DNA of 7,200 nt from an uncultured Lentisphaeria bacterium. Lineage in GTDB: Bacteria; Verrucomicrobiota; Lentisphaeria; Victivallales; Victivallaceae. Within the stretch, counting starts at the first letter, position 1, and each line of letters begins with the position of its first letter. Location of the stretch: NCBI GenBank assembly GCA_949298665.1, contig CASFXO010000412.1, forward strand, positions 1 to 7,200, in the 5' to 3' direction. Position numbers and translations under genes: made by a program. The notes beneath the pieces were generated by a model. That model was given only the letters and a program-made list of their open reading frames with translations, did no database searches and had not been told where the DNA came from. This document shows positions 1-5,298 of this stretch, piece after piece.

Positions 1-10
1 CAGCCATCCT

Positions 11-2257
11 TCACACCGTCCCGTCCCGCCGCCACCGCAGTATATGACGGCCTCCCGCCAGAGACCGCTCTCCGGATTCCCCGGGCGCGCGAAACCGGGC
101 AACGCACCCCGGCGGCACCATCAGTTCTCCGACACACCCCGCGCCCTCCCGCTGCCATGCCCAGCTCAACGTCCCGCGCCCGGCCACTTCGCGCCGCCCC
201 TCAAAGCAGGAAAGAAGCTCCGTCTCCGGCGGCTCCACCCGGAAAACGGCGAACCCCGGCCCGGCAATCTCCGGCCGGATGCCGCCGGCATATTCCCACA
301 GCCACGCGCCCGGATCGCCGAACATGACATGATTGCGGGATTTGTCCCCGCCCCAGGACTCCCACAGCGAAGTCGCGCCCCGTACCAGCCAGTGGCCCCA
401 GCCCGGAAAACGGCGCTGCGTAAGCACCCGCAAAGCCGTATCAAAATATCCGTTCGCAGCCAGCGCGCGCGGCACCGCTTTCGCGCCCGATATGCCGAAA
501 TCCGCCCGGTAATCCACGCACCGCATCCGTTCGTCGAGCCGGGCCGCCATCGCGGTTCGTTCCGGACCGTCCACCAACCCATGATCCAGCGCCAGCCCCA
601 GCGCCGTTGCCTCATCCCCGGCACAATGTCCCCCCGGACGGCAGAACTCCCGCTGAAAAGCCGCTTTGATCCGGACGGCCGACGACGCAAACGCCCGCCG
701 GTCCTCCGGCGTCCCGGCAACCCGCGCCATTTCCGCCATATAGCCGGCGCACCGGTAATAATAAGCCGTGGCGTCCACCGCGCCGGGAATGATGGACCGC
801 AGATCCGCGGCGGTGATTCCGCCGGGGTTACCGTCGCTCCGCCCGGGATGCGCCCAGTCCCCCGGACCGAAATGAATGATGTCGTCCAGCGCGATGTCGG
901 CGAAATACCGCATCAGCTTCCTGCAGGCGACGTAATTTTCGCGCACAATCGATTCATCTCCGGTAAAACGCCAGACCTGGTAAGGCAGAATGATCAACGC
1001 GCCGTCCCAGACCGGACCGAACTGCCAGTGGTTGCAATACGGCACGGTTCCCGGAATCTGTCCGGTCGCCCGCTGGCAGTCGCGAACGCTTTTCAACCAG
1101 GCGCGATAATTTTCACCCACGCGGTAATGCCACAATCCCAGTTCCGCGGACAACTGGGCGTCGCCGGTCCAGCCCATCTTCTCCCGATGCGGACAGTCGG
1201 TCGGAGTATTGACGAAATTCGCTTCGTAGGAACGCAACGCCAGAAGCGTCAGAGCATTGAGCGCGGGCTCCGAACACCGGGCGCAGCCGATCCGGTCAAA
1301 GTTGCTGCGGATGACCCGGGCGGTGATGCCTTGCAACTCCGCCCCGCCCTCGGCAAAGACCTTGACATACTGAAAACCGTGGCAGGAAAACGTCGGCGCC
1401 CACTCCTGCACCGGCCGGTCGTCAAGGACGTAAACATCGGTCTGGAAATCCGGCGCCGGCGTATACATTCCGATATGTCCGTTGTCCAGATCCCCCTCCG
1501 CGTTGAGTTTCTCTCCATGCACCAGGCGCAGCATGGCACCGGCGCCGCCCGACGCTGCGATCCGGCAGTTACCGGCGATGTTTTCCCCGAAGTCGTAAAC
1601 CATCGCGCCGTCGGCGGTCGGATGTGTCCGCCGCACCGTCAGCGTCCGCACCACCCGGCAGGCCGGAGCCGTCGCCCGTTCCAGAATGCCGCCCGGACCA
1701 TGAGTCAGACAGACGGGACGCCATACCGCCGGATCGGGTTCTTCTCCCGGAAGCCAGGGCGCCAACTCCCGTCGGGCGTCATATTTCTCTCCGGTGCGGA
1801 CGGAGTTTTCCACTATCGGCCCGTGCGCCACCCGCCAGGTCTGATCGCTGATCAGCACACTGCACCCATCCGCCGTCAGGTGGAACAGCAGCCGGGGATC
1901 ACTCGACCAGATCTGCCGTTCGCTGCGCAGCCGGTCCGGAGTGATCTGATTGTAAAATCCGTTTCCCAGCACCACCTCCACCACGTTTTCTCCGGGCGTC
2001 AGGCAGTTCGTCACATCATAAAGATAATATTCGCAGCGCAGATCATACCGTGTAAAAGCCGGAGTCAGCAAATCATCGGATACCGCCCGTCCATTGAGTC
2101 GCAGGAGAAAATGTCCCAGCCCGCAGACGGCACATTGTGCCCGGCACCAGGAATCCAGATGAAACCGCCGGCGAAACACCGGAGCGTGCTTCCTCCCCCG
2201 CCGCATGGCGTATTCCGCAATCCAGCGTGCCTGACCGAATACTTCAGGTTGGTTCAT
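11..2257 (-). CDS. GH78 family alpha-L-rhamnosidase, cytoplasmic
   Basis: Predicted to hydrolyse terminal alpha-L-rhamnose from plant or microbial glycans or glycosides. The 748-residue product has the GH78 order: an N-terminal beta-sandwich (about 40-175, with 'LRLNGRAVSDDLLTPAFTRY' and 'LGNGFYN'), a second beta domain (about 215-320, 'YDFGENIAGN', 'HGEKLNAEG'), an (alpha/alpha)6 barrel (about 323-655) and a C-terminal beta domain (from about 659, 'GGIRPEIAGPGF'). The barrel has the family acidic motif D354-C-P-H-R-E359...W363-T-G-D366 and the 'SLWESW' motif with E633, which correspond to the known GH78 catalytic and sugar-binding acids, so it looks active. No signal peptide is visible, suggesting cytoplasmic action on imported oligosaccharides. 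I chose the ATG at 2257 because AGGGGGAAG lies 7 nt upstream; the open frame extends further but would begin inside a tRNA gene. The stop is TGA at 11-13. Linkage preference cannot be told from sequence. Confidence 0.93.
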   Translation of the reverse strand: MNQPEVFGQARWIAEYAMRRGRKHAPVFRRRFHLDSWCRAQCAVCGLGHFLLRLNGRAVSDDLLTPAFTRYDLRCEYYLYDVTNCLTPGENVVEVVLGNGFYNQITPDRLRSERQIWSSDPRLLFHLTADGCSVLISDQTWRVAHGPIVENSVRTGEKYDARRELAPWLPGEEPDPAVWRPVCLTHGPGGILERATAPACRVVRTLTVRRTHPTADGAMVYDFGENIAGNCRIAASGGAGAMLRLVHGEKLNAEGDLDNGHIGMYTPAPDFQTDVYVLDDRPVQEWAPTFSCHGFQYVKVFAEGGAELQGITARVIRSNFDRIGCARCSEPALNALTLLALRSYEANFVNTPTDCPHREKMGWTGDAQLSAELGLWHYRVGENYRAWLKSVRDCQRATGQIPGTVPYCNHWQFGPVWDGALIILPYQVWRFTGDESIVRENYVACRKLMRYFADIALDDIIHFGPGDWAHPGRSDGNPGGITAADLRSIIPGAVDATAYYYRCAGYMAEMARVAGTPEDRRAFASSAVRIKAAFQREFCRPGGHCAGDEATALGLALDHGLVDGPERTAMAARLDERMRCVDYRADFGISGAKAVPRALAANGYFDTALRVLTQRRFPGWGHWLVRGATSLWESWGGDKSRNHVMFGDPGAWLWEYAGGIRPEIAGPGFAVFRVEPPETELLSCFEGRREVAGRGTLSWAWQREGAGCVGELMVPPGCVARFRAPGESGERSLAGGRHILRWRRDGTV

Positions 2258-2313
2258 GGTACCGCTTCCCCCTGCCGCTTCAGGCCTCCCGACATGATGG
2301 GCTTCTCCCGGAT

Positions 2314-2331
2314 TTCGCGTTCCGCCGCGAA
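2314..2331. promoter_or_regulatory. Inverted repeat TTCGCG-N6-CGCGAA upstream of the rhamnosidase gene
   Basis: A perfect 6-bp inverted repeat with a 6-base spacer (2314-2319 and 2326-2331) sits 57 bases before the rhamnosidase start, between it and the tRNA genes. It could be an operator for a dimeric regulator of sugar use, or a small GC-rich hairpin in the leader RNA. I see no convincing -35/-10 pair in 2258-2364, so the rhamnosidase may have a promoter I cannot recognise or depend on read-through from the tRNA unit. The role is inference from position and symmetry only. Confidence 0.3.
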
Positions 2332-2364
2332 CTGCGGGGACTCCTGGAATTGCGACAAAAAAAA

Positions 2365-2441
2365 TGGCGAGAGAGACGGGACTCGAACCCGCAACATCCA
2401 CCGTGACAGGGTGGTACTCTAACCAATTGAGCTACTCCCCC
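2365..2441 (-). tRNA. tRNA-Asp(GTC), copy 1 (promoter-distal)
   Basis: Read on the minus strand this 77-nt sequence folds as a complete cloverleaf. The acceptor GGGGGAG pairs with CTCTCTC (two G-U pairs), the D stem is GCTC/GAGT with a GG-containing loop, the anticodon stem CCACC/GGTGG is perfect, the anticodon loop is CTGTCAC, and the T arm is GCGGG-TTCGAGT-CCCGT. The anticodon GTC (2405-2407 on the plus strand) reads aspartate codons, and the discriminator base G fits bacterial tRNA-Asp. CCA is encoded. A run of eight T follows directly and may end transcription. The sequence is identical to the second copy. Confidence 0.97.
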
Positions 2442-2483
2442 GCAATCCATGCGGTAAACCCTTCATGTGCTGCCGACCATACG

Positions 2484-2505
2484 CGCCATTTTCAAAAAAA
2501 TGGCG
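2484..2505 (-). other. 9-bp stem-loop overlapping the 3' end of the second tRNA-Asp
   Basis: The arms 2484-2492 and 2497-2505 are perfect inverted repeats (CGCCATTTT and AAAATGGCG) around a 4-base loop. In the minus-strand transcript the left part of the stem would contain the tRNA's last acceptor base, discriminator and CCA plus the T run. It could affect processing or termination between the two tRNAs. The other copy has the T run but not the matching downstream arm. Function is inferred and chance is possible. Confidence 0.35.
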
Positions 2506-2577
2506 AGAGAGACGGGACTCGAACCCGCAACATCCACCGTGACAGGGTGGTACTCTAACCAATTGAGCTACTCCCCC
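2501..2577 (-). tRNA. tRNA-Asp(GTC), copy 2 (promoter-proximal)
   Basis: This is a perfect duplicate of the neighbouring tRNA-Asp gene: same 77 nt, anticodon GTC at 2541-2543 (plus-strand GAC), discriminator G and encoded CCA. It is the first of the two on the minus strand, and 59 bases separate them, so the pair is probably made as one precursor and cut apart. Seven T follow the CCA, then bases that can fold back on the tRNA end (see the stem-loop entry). Confidence 0.97.
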
Positions 2578-2610
2578 GCATGACCGACCGATCCTTCGGG
2601 GCTGAAACAA

Positions 2611-2639
2611 AAGATAATTCCGTTTTCCGTTTTTGCAAA
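2611..2639 (-). promoter_or_regulatory. Candidate sigma70-type promoter for the tRNA-Asp pair
   Basis: On the minus strand a TTTGCA box (2634-2639) and a TATCTT box (2611-2616) are 17 bases apart, each matching four of six consensus bases. Transcription would start near 2604, about 27 bases before the first tRNA. The place and spacing are right, but the match is moderate. No strong terminator for the upstream membrane-protein gene is visible in 2578-2709, so read-through from that gene is also possible. Confidence 0.4.
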
Positions 2640-2709
2640 TCGCGGAAACGCTTTTTTTGCAAAAAACCTTCGCACGGCATCCCGTTTCTTCCACCGGCAT
2701 GACACCTGC

Positions 2710-3294
2710 TCAACGTGTCTGCGGCGTTTCCACCCCGGATGCGGGATCGGCGTCCACCACGATCACCCGGTCCGGCTCCTCTTCCCGGAGATGGCTGTGC
2801 AACGGCTGAAAACCACCGCTGCTCCAGATGGAGGAAACCCCGAAGAACAGCAACTGCAGAATTCCCCAGCCAAGCAGAATGCCTGCGAAATTCGCGGCGA
2901 CGCGCAGTTTTTCCGCTCCCAGCCAGCGCAGTCCGCGCCAGCGCCCCAGGCCCCACAGCATCGCCAGAGTCGCCCAGTTCAGGAGAAACAGTCCCAGAAT
3001 CTGGTGATCCTGCGTCAGAAAACGCATGAACGCCGAATCCTGCACGCCGAACAACAGATTGACCAGCCCCAGCAGCCCCAGCACCGGATAGGCGCAGCAG
3101 AGCAGAAACCAGAGCGCAAATCCATTCGGATCCCGCTGCCCCAGCTCCAGCGCTTCCGCCCGGGCACCCACCAGCGCCGCCAGGGCAAATACCACCGCCA
3201 GCGCCATGCAAACCCGGTTCCAGCGGCGGATGGCGGCGCCCTCCTCCCGGGACCAGTCACCGGACTCGGCGCCTTTCCGATATCTGATTTTCAT
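2710..3294 (-). CDS. Small multi-pass membrane protein of unknown function
   Basis: I do not recognise this 194-residue protein. It has a short charged N-terminus (MKIRYRKG, then a WSREE stretch), about four hydrophobic segments (near 26-44, 58-84, 98-118 and 132-153) and a polar, acidic C-terminal tail of about 35 residues (HSHLREEEPDRVIVVDADP). The loop before the last segment is rich in Arg and Trp (RWRGLRWLG). Charges do not give a clean topology: the basic N-terminus and the basic loop at 119-131 would fall on opposite sides if all four segments span the membrane. I chose the ATG at 3294 because GAGGTG lies 6 bases upstream; the open frame runs further to 3411 with no good start signal. 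The stop is TGA at 2710-2712. It is divergent from cstA and lies upstream of the tRNA genes on the same strand. Its codon use matches that of a real GC-rich gene, and competing frames here lack a start signal. Confidence 0.75.
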   Translation of the reverse strand: MKIRYRKGAESGDWSREEGAAIRRWNRVCMALAVVFALAALVGARAEALELGQRDPNGFALWFLLCCAYPVLGLLGLVNLLFGVQDSAFMRFLTQDHQILGLFLLNWATLAMLWGLGRWRGLRWLGAEKLRVAANFAGILLGWGILQLLFFGVSSIWSSGGFQPLHSHLREEEPDRVIVVDADPASGVETPQTR

Positions 3295-3609
3295 GATCGC
3301 CACCTCACTTTCTTCCGCCGCCGCCGGACGGCTCCGGATGTTCCGCACGGAATGAATCCCGCACCGTCTTGCCGATGCCGGATACAATAGCACCCGCACG
3401 CCGAAAAACAAACAAAAAGTACGATTTTCATTCGAACTTCCTGCCGCACAACTTGCATCCCGGAAAAAAAACGGTATAGTATGTGATAATTTGTTTCAGA
3501 TGATCGCGTTCGCCACGTCCGACGGTGCCGAAGACCGCGTTCCGCCCTCTTCCTGATCTGTCCCGGTACGGCTGAGGCGATCCGGTTTCTTTACAGCAAG
3601 AGGCGTATC
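3295..3609. other. Divergent intergenic region between the membrane-protein gene and cstA
   Basis: This 315-bp stretch holds no convincing gene. It separates two divergent genes and should carry both promoters. The middle (about 3400-3490) is much richer in A and T than the coding sequence. The plus-strand promoter of cstA is listed separately. On the minus strand the best pair I see is TTGTTT (3406-3411) and TATTGT (3384-3389) with a 16-base spacer, which is weak. The cstA leader (about 3487-3609) has a near-direct repeat, 3502-3514 and 3533-3546, differing by one base and one inserted base. Confidence 0.6.
3453..3480 (+). promoter_or_regulatory. Candidate promoter for cstA
   Basis: TATAGT (3475-3480, five of six consensus bases) follows a weak TTGCAT box (3453-3458) after a 16-base, A-rich spacer. 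Transcription would start near 3487 and give a leader of about 120 bases. A second TATAAT-like box, GATAAT, lies at 3485-3490 but has no good partner at -35. A poor -35 box would fit a promoter that needs an activator, as is known for cstA genes elsewhere, but no activator site is recognisable. Confidence 0.4.
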
Positions 3610-5046
3610 ATGTTTCTTTTTCTTCTGGGGCTCGCCCTTCTGGTCGTCGGGTATTTCACCTACGGGCGCTTTGTCGAAAAACTGATCGGTCCCGACGACC
3701 GCCCGACTCCGGCCAACACCCACCGCGACGGCGTCGACTTCCTGCCGCTGCCGCACTGGAAAAACATGCTGATCCAACTGCTCAACATCGCCGGCGTCGG
3801 CCCGGTGATCGGCGTCATCCTCGGCATCAAGTTCGGCGTGGTGGCGTTTCTCATCATCCCGGTCGGCAACATCCTCGGCGGCGCGGTTCACGATTTCGTC
3901 TCGGGCATGATGTCACTGCGTCATGACGGCGCCAATCTGCCGAAACTGATCCGGATGAGCCTCGGGAAAAAATATTATTCCTTTTTCGCCGTGTTCATGA
4001 TTCTTCTTCTGCTGCTGGTGGTGGCGGTCTTCATCAACATCCCGGCCAACCTGATCGACGGCATGAAGCCCTCGCTGTCCATTTTCTGGGTGGCGGTCGG
4101 CGGAATTTTTCTCTATTACATCTGCGCGACGCTGTTTCCGGTGGACAAGATCATCGGCACCGTCTATCCGGTTTTCGGGGCGATTCTGATTCTCAGCACG
4201 TTCGCCATCTTCGCCGCGCTGCTCAAAGCCGGATTCGCCCAGCCGGAGCTGCTGACGGAAACCGAAGCCTTCCGTGAAGGCATGTTCCGGCAGCCGATCA
4301 TTCCGGTGCTGTTCGTCACCATCGCCTGCGGGATTCTTTCCGGATTCCACGCCACGCAGTCGCCGATCATCGCCCGGACCATGAATTCCGAACGGCAGGG
4401 CCGGCAGGCCTTCTACGGCATGATGGTGCTCGAAGGCGTCATCGCCATGATCTGGGCCGGCGCGGGACTGGCCATCTACAACCTCTATCCGGAACTCATG
4501 AGCAAGAATCCCAGTCTGGTTCTCTCGGAAATCACCACGCACTTCCTCGGCAAATGGGTCGGCGGATTCACGGTGATCGGCGTGGTGATCCTGGCCATCA
4601 CATCCGGTGATACCGCCATGCGCAGCCTCCGCCTCAGCCTGGCGGAAATGCTGTCGCTGCCGCAGAGCAGAATCCGGAACCGTTTCATGCTGTGCATTCC
4701 GCTGATCGTCGCGGTGGCGCTGCTGCTCTGGTGGTCCAACATCAGCGCCCAGACCTTCAACCAGCTCTGGAACTATTTCGCGTGGGGCAATCAGGTGCTG
4801 GCCGCCTCCACACTTCTGGCCTGTTCCGTCTGGCTGCGCTCCATGCACAAGGCCCCGTGGATCACACTGCTGCCCGGAGCGTTCATGACCTTCGTCGTGC
4901 TGACCTACATTCTCTGGACGTCGCCGGCCAACGGCGGCCCGGTGGGGCTGGGGTTGTCGCTGCCCACGTCGTACACGATTGCGGCGATTCTCTCCATCCT
5001 GCTGTCCATCTGGGCGTACCGGCGCAAACACCTGAACAAACCGTAA
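3610..5046 (+). CDS. cstA: CstA family carbon-starvation transporter, short form
   Basis: This integral membrane transporter belongs to the family of E. coli CstA and BtsT, which take up pyruvate and have been linked to peptide use on starvation. The 478 residues form many hydrophobic helices from the N-terminus (MFLFLLGLALLVVGYF) to the C-terminus. Family hallmarks are 'NIAGVGPVIG' (59-68), 'GGAVHDFVSGMMSLRHDGAN' (90-109), 'SGFHATQSPIIARTM' (244-258) and 'SGDTAMRSLRL' (332-342). It is far shorter than the roughly 700-residue E. coli proteins but has the length of the compact form seen in several anaerobes, so it is probably complete. The ATG at 3610 has AAGAGG 6 bases upstream; the stop is TAA. 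No small YbdD/YjiX-type partner gene follows, unlike the enterobacterial arrangement. Family assignment is firm; the substrate (pyruvate or another small compound) is inferred. Confidence 0.93.
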   Translation: MFLFLLGLALLVVGYFTYGRFVEKLIGPDDRPTPANTHRDGVDFLPLPHWKNMLIQLLNIAGVGPVIGVILGIKFGVVAFLIIPVGNILGGAVHDFVSGMMSLRHDGANLPKLIRMSLGKKYYSFFAVFMILLLLLVVAVFINIPANLIDGMKPSLSIFWVAVGGIFLYYICATLFPVDKIIGTVYPVFGAILILSTFAIFAALLKAGFAQPELLTETEAFREGMFRQPIIPVLFVTIACGILSGFHATQSPIIARTMNSERQGRQAFYGMMVLEGVIAMIWAGAGLAIYNLYPELMSKNPSLVLSEITTHFLGKWVGGFTVIGVVILAITSGDTAMRSLRLSLAEMLSLPQSRIRNRFMLCIPLIVAVALLLWWSNISAQTFNQLWNYFAWGNQVLAASTLLACSVWLRSMHKAPWITLLPGAFMTFVVLTYILWTSPANGGPVGLGLSLPTSYTIAAILSILLSIWAYRRKHLNKP

Positions 5047-5074
5047 AAAATATCTGACGTCTTGCTCGTCCCCC

Positions 5075-5112
5075 TCCTCCCGGCCTCCCACTCTTCGCGG
5101 AAGCCGGGAGGA
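5075..5112 (+). terminator. Stem-loop after cstA, possible terminator or mRNA-stabilising hairpin
   Basis: The arms 5075-5084 and 5103-5112 are perfect 10-bp inverted repeats (TCCTCCCGGC and GCCGGGAGGA) around an 18-base loop, starting 29 bases after the cstA stop. The stem is GC-rich, but no T run follows, so it is not a classic intrinsic terminator. It could protect the 3' end of the cstA message or work with Rho. Confidence 0.4.
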
Positions 5113-5123
5113 ATGGTATGGTG

Positions 5124-5138
5124 GGCGGTTGAACCGCC
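5124..5138. other. Short hairpin GGCGGT-TGA-ACCGCC between cstA and the beta-helix gene
   Basis: A perfect 6-bp GC-rich inverted repeat with a 3-base loop lies 12 bases after the larger stem-loop. It has no T run on either strand. It may be part of the same transcript-end structure or a small binding site. I cannot tell which. Confidence 0.3.
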
Positions 5139-5216
5139 GGCTTTCCGACTCAGGAGGAGCGTATAATATTTTTTTTGCAAAATCATGCTTCCAGCCCCAA
5201 AAGCCGTCTTGAACAC

Positions 5217-5245
5217 TTGACTTGGCAGGATTGCCGATATATGCT
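5217..5245 (+). promoter_or_regulatory. Sigma70-type promoter for the beta-helix gene
   Basis: TTGACT (5217-5222, five of six consensus bases) and TATGCT (5240-5245, four of six) are spaced by the ideal 17 bases. Transcription would begin near 5252, giving a leader of about 47 bases. The spacer contains a small inverted repeat, GGCA (5224-5227) and TGCC (5232-5235), which could be a repressor half-site pair. A perfect TATAAT at 5162-5167 has no acceptable -35 box. Confidence 0.5.
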
Positions 5246-5298
5246 TCATACCGACTCCATAGAACAGGAATTTCCGCAAACACACCGGAGGTGCAATC

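Larger units (their letters stand above)
2358..2580 (-). repeat. Tandem 87-bp direct repeat holding the tRNA-Asp genes
   Basis: Positions 2358-2444 and 2494-2580 are identical. Each unit covers seven A (plus strand), the whole tRNA and three bases (gca) beyond its 5' end. The identity stops there; the 49 bases between the units are unique. This points to a tandem gene duplication that included the downstream T run, kept identical by gene conversion or recent origin. Confidence 0.9.

Noticed and set aside
44..2422. Plus-strand open frame of 792 codons opposite the rhamnosidase
   Set aside because: It is antisense to a gene with clear GH78 motifs, is rich in Arg and Pro, lacks any recognisable domain, and ends in the antisense reading of a tRNA gene.
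2364..2558. Plus-strand frame giving 'GLEPATSTVTGWYSNQLSY' type sequence
   Set aside because: This is the well-known false protein produced by translating a tRNA gene on the wrong strand; both tRNA-Asp copies explain it.
2358..2580. tRNA-linked integration site of a mobile element
   Set aside because: The repeated unit is a complete tRNA gene plus its flank, only 49 bp lie between the copies, and there is no integrase; a plain tandem duplication is simpler.
2641..2660. Intrinsic terminator (GCG-GAAA-CGC followed by T7, plus strand)
   Set aside because: The stem is only 3 bp and there is no plus-strand gene upstream that it would end.
2555..3211. Gly/Ala-rich minus-strand frame overlapping the 4-TM gene
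   Set aside because: It is in another frame of the same strand, shows low-complexity Gly/Ala/Arg composition, runs into a tRNA gene and lacks a good ribosome binding site. The 4-TM frame has a clear one.
5162..5167. Perfect TATAAT box upstream of the beta-helix gene
   Set aside because: No acceptable -35 element lies 15-19 bases upstream. A better-spaced pair exists at 5217-5245.
5221..5236. Possible sigma54 promoter (TGGCA ... TTGCC)
   Set aside because: The GG and GC elements are only 9 bases apart instead of the required 12; the sigma70-type boxes around it fit better.
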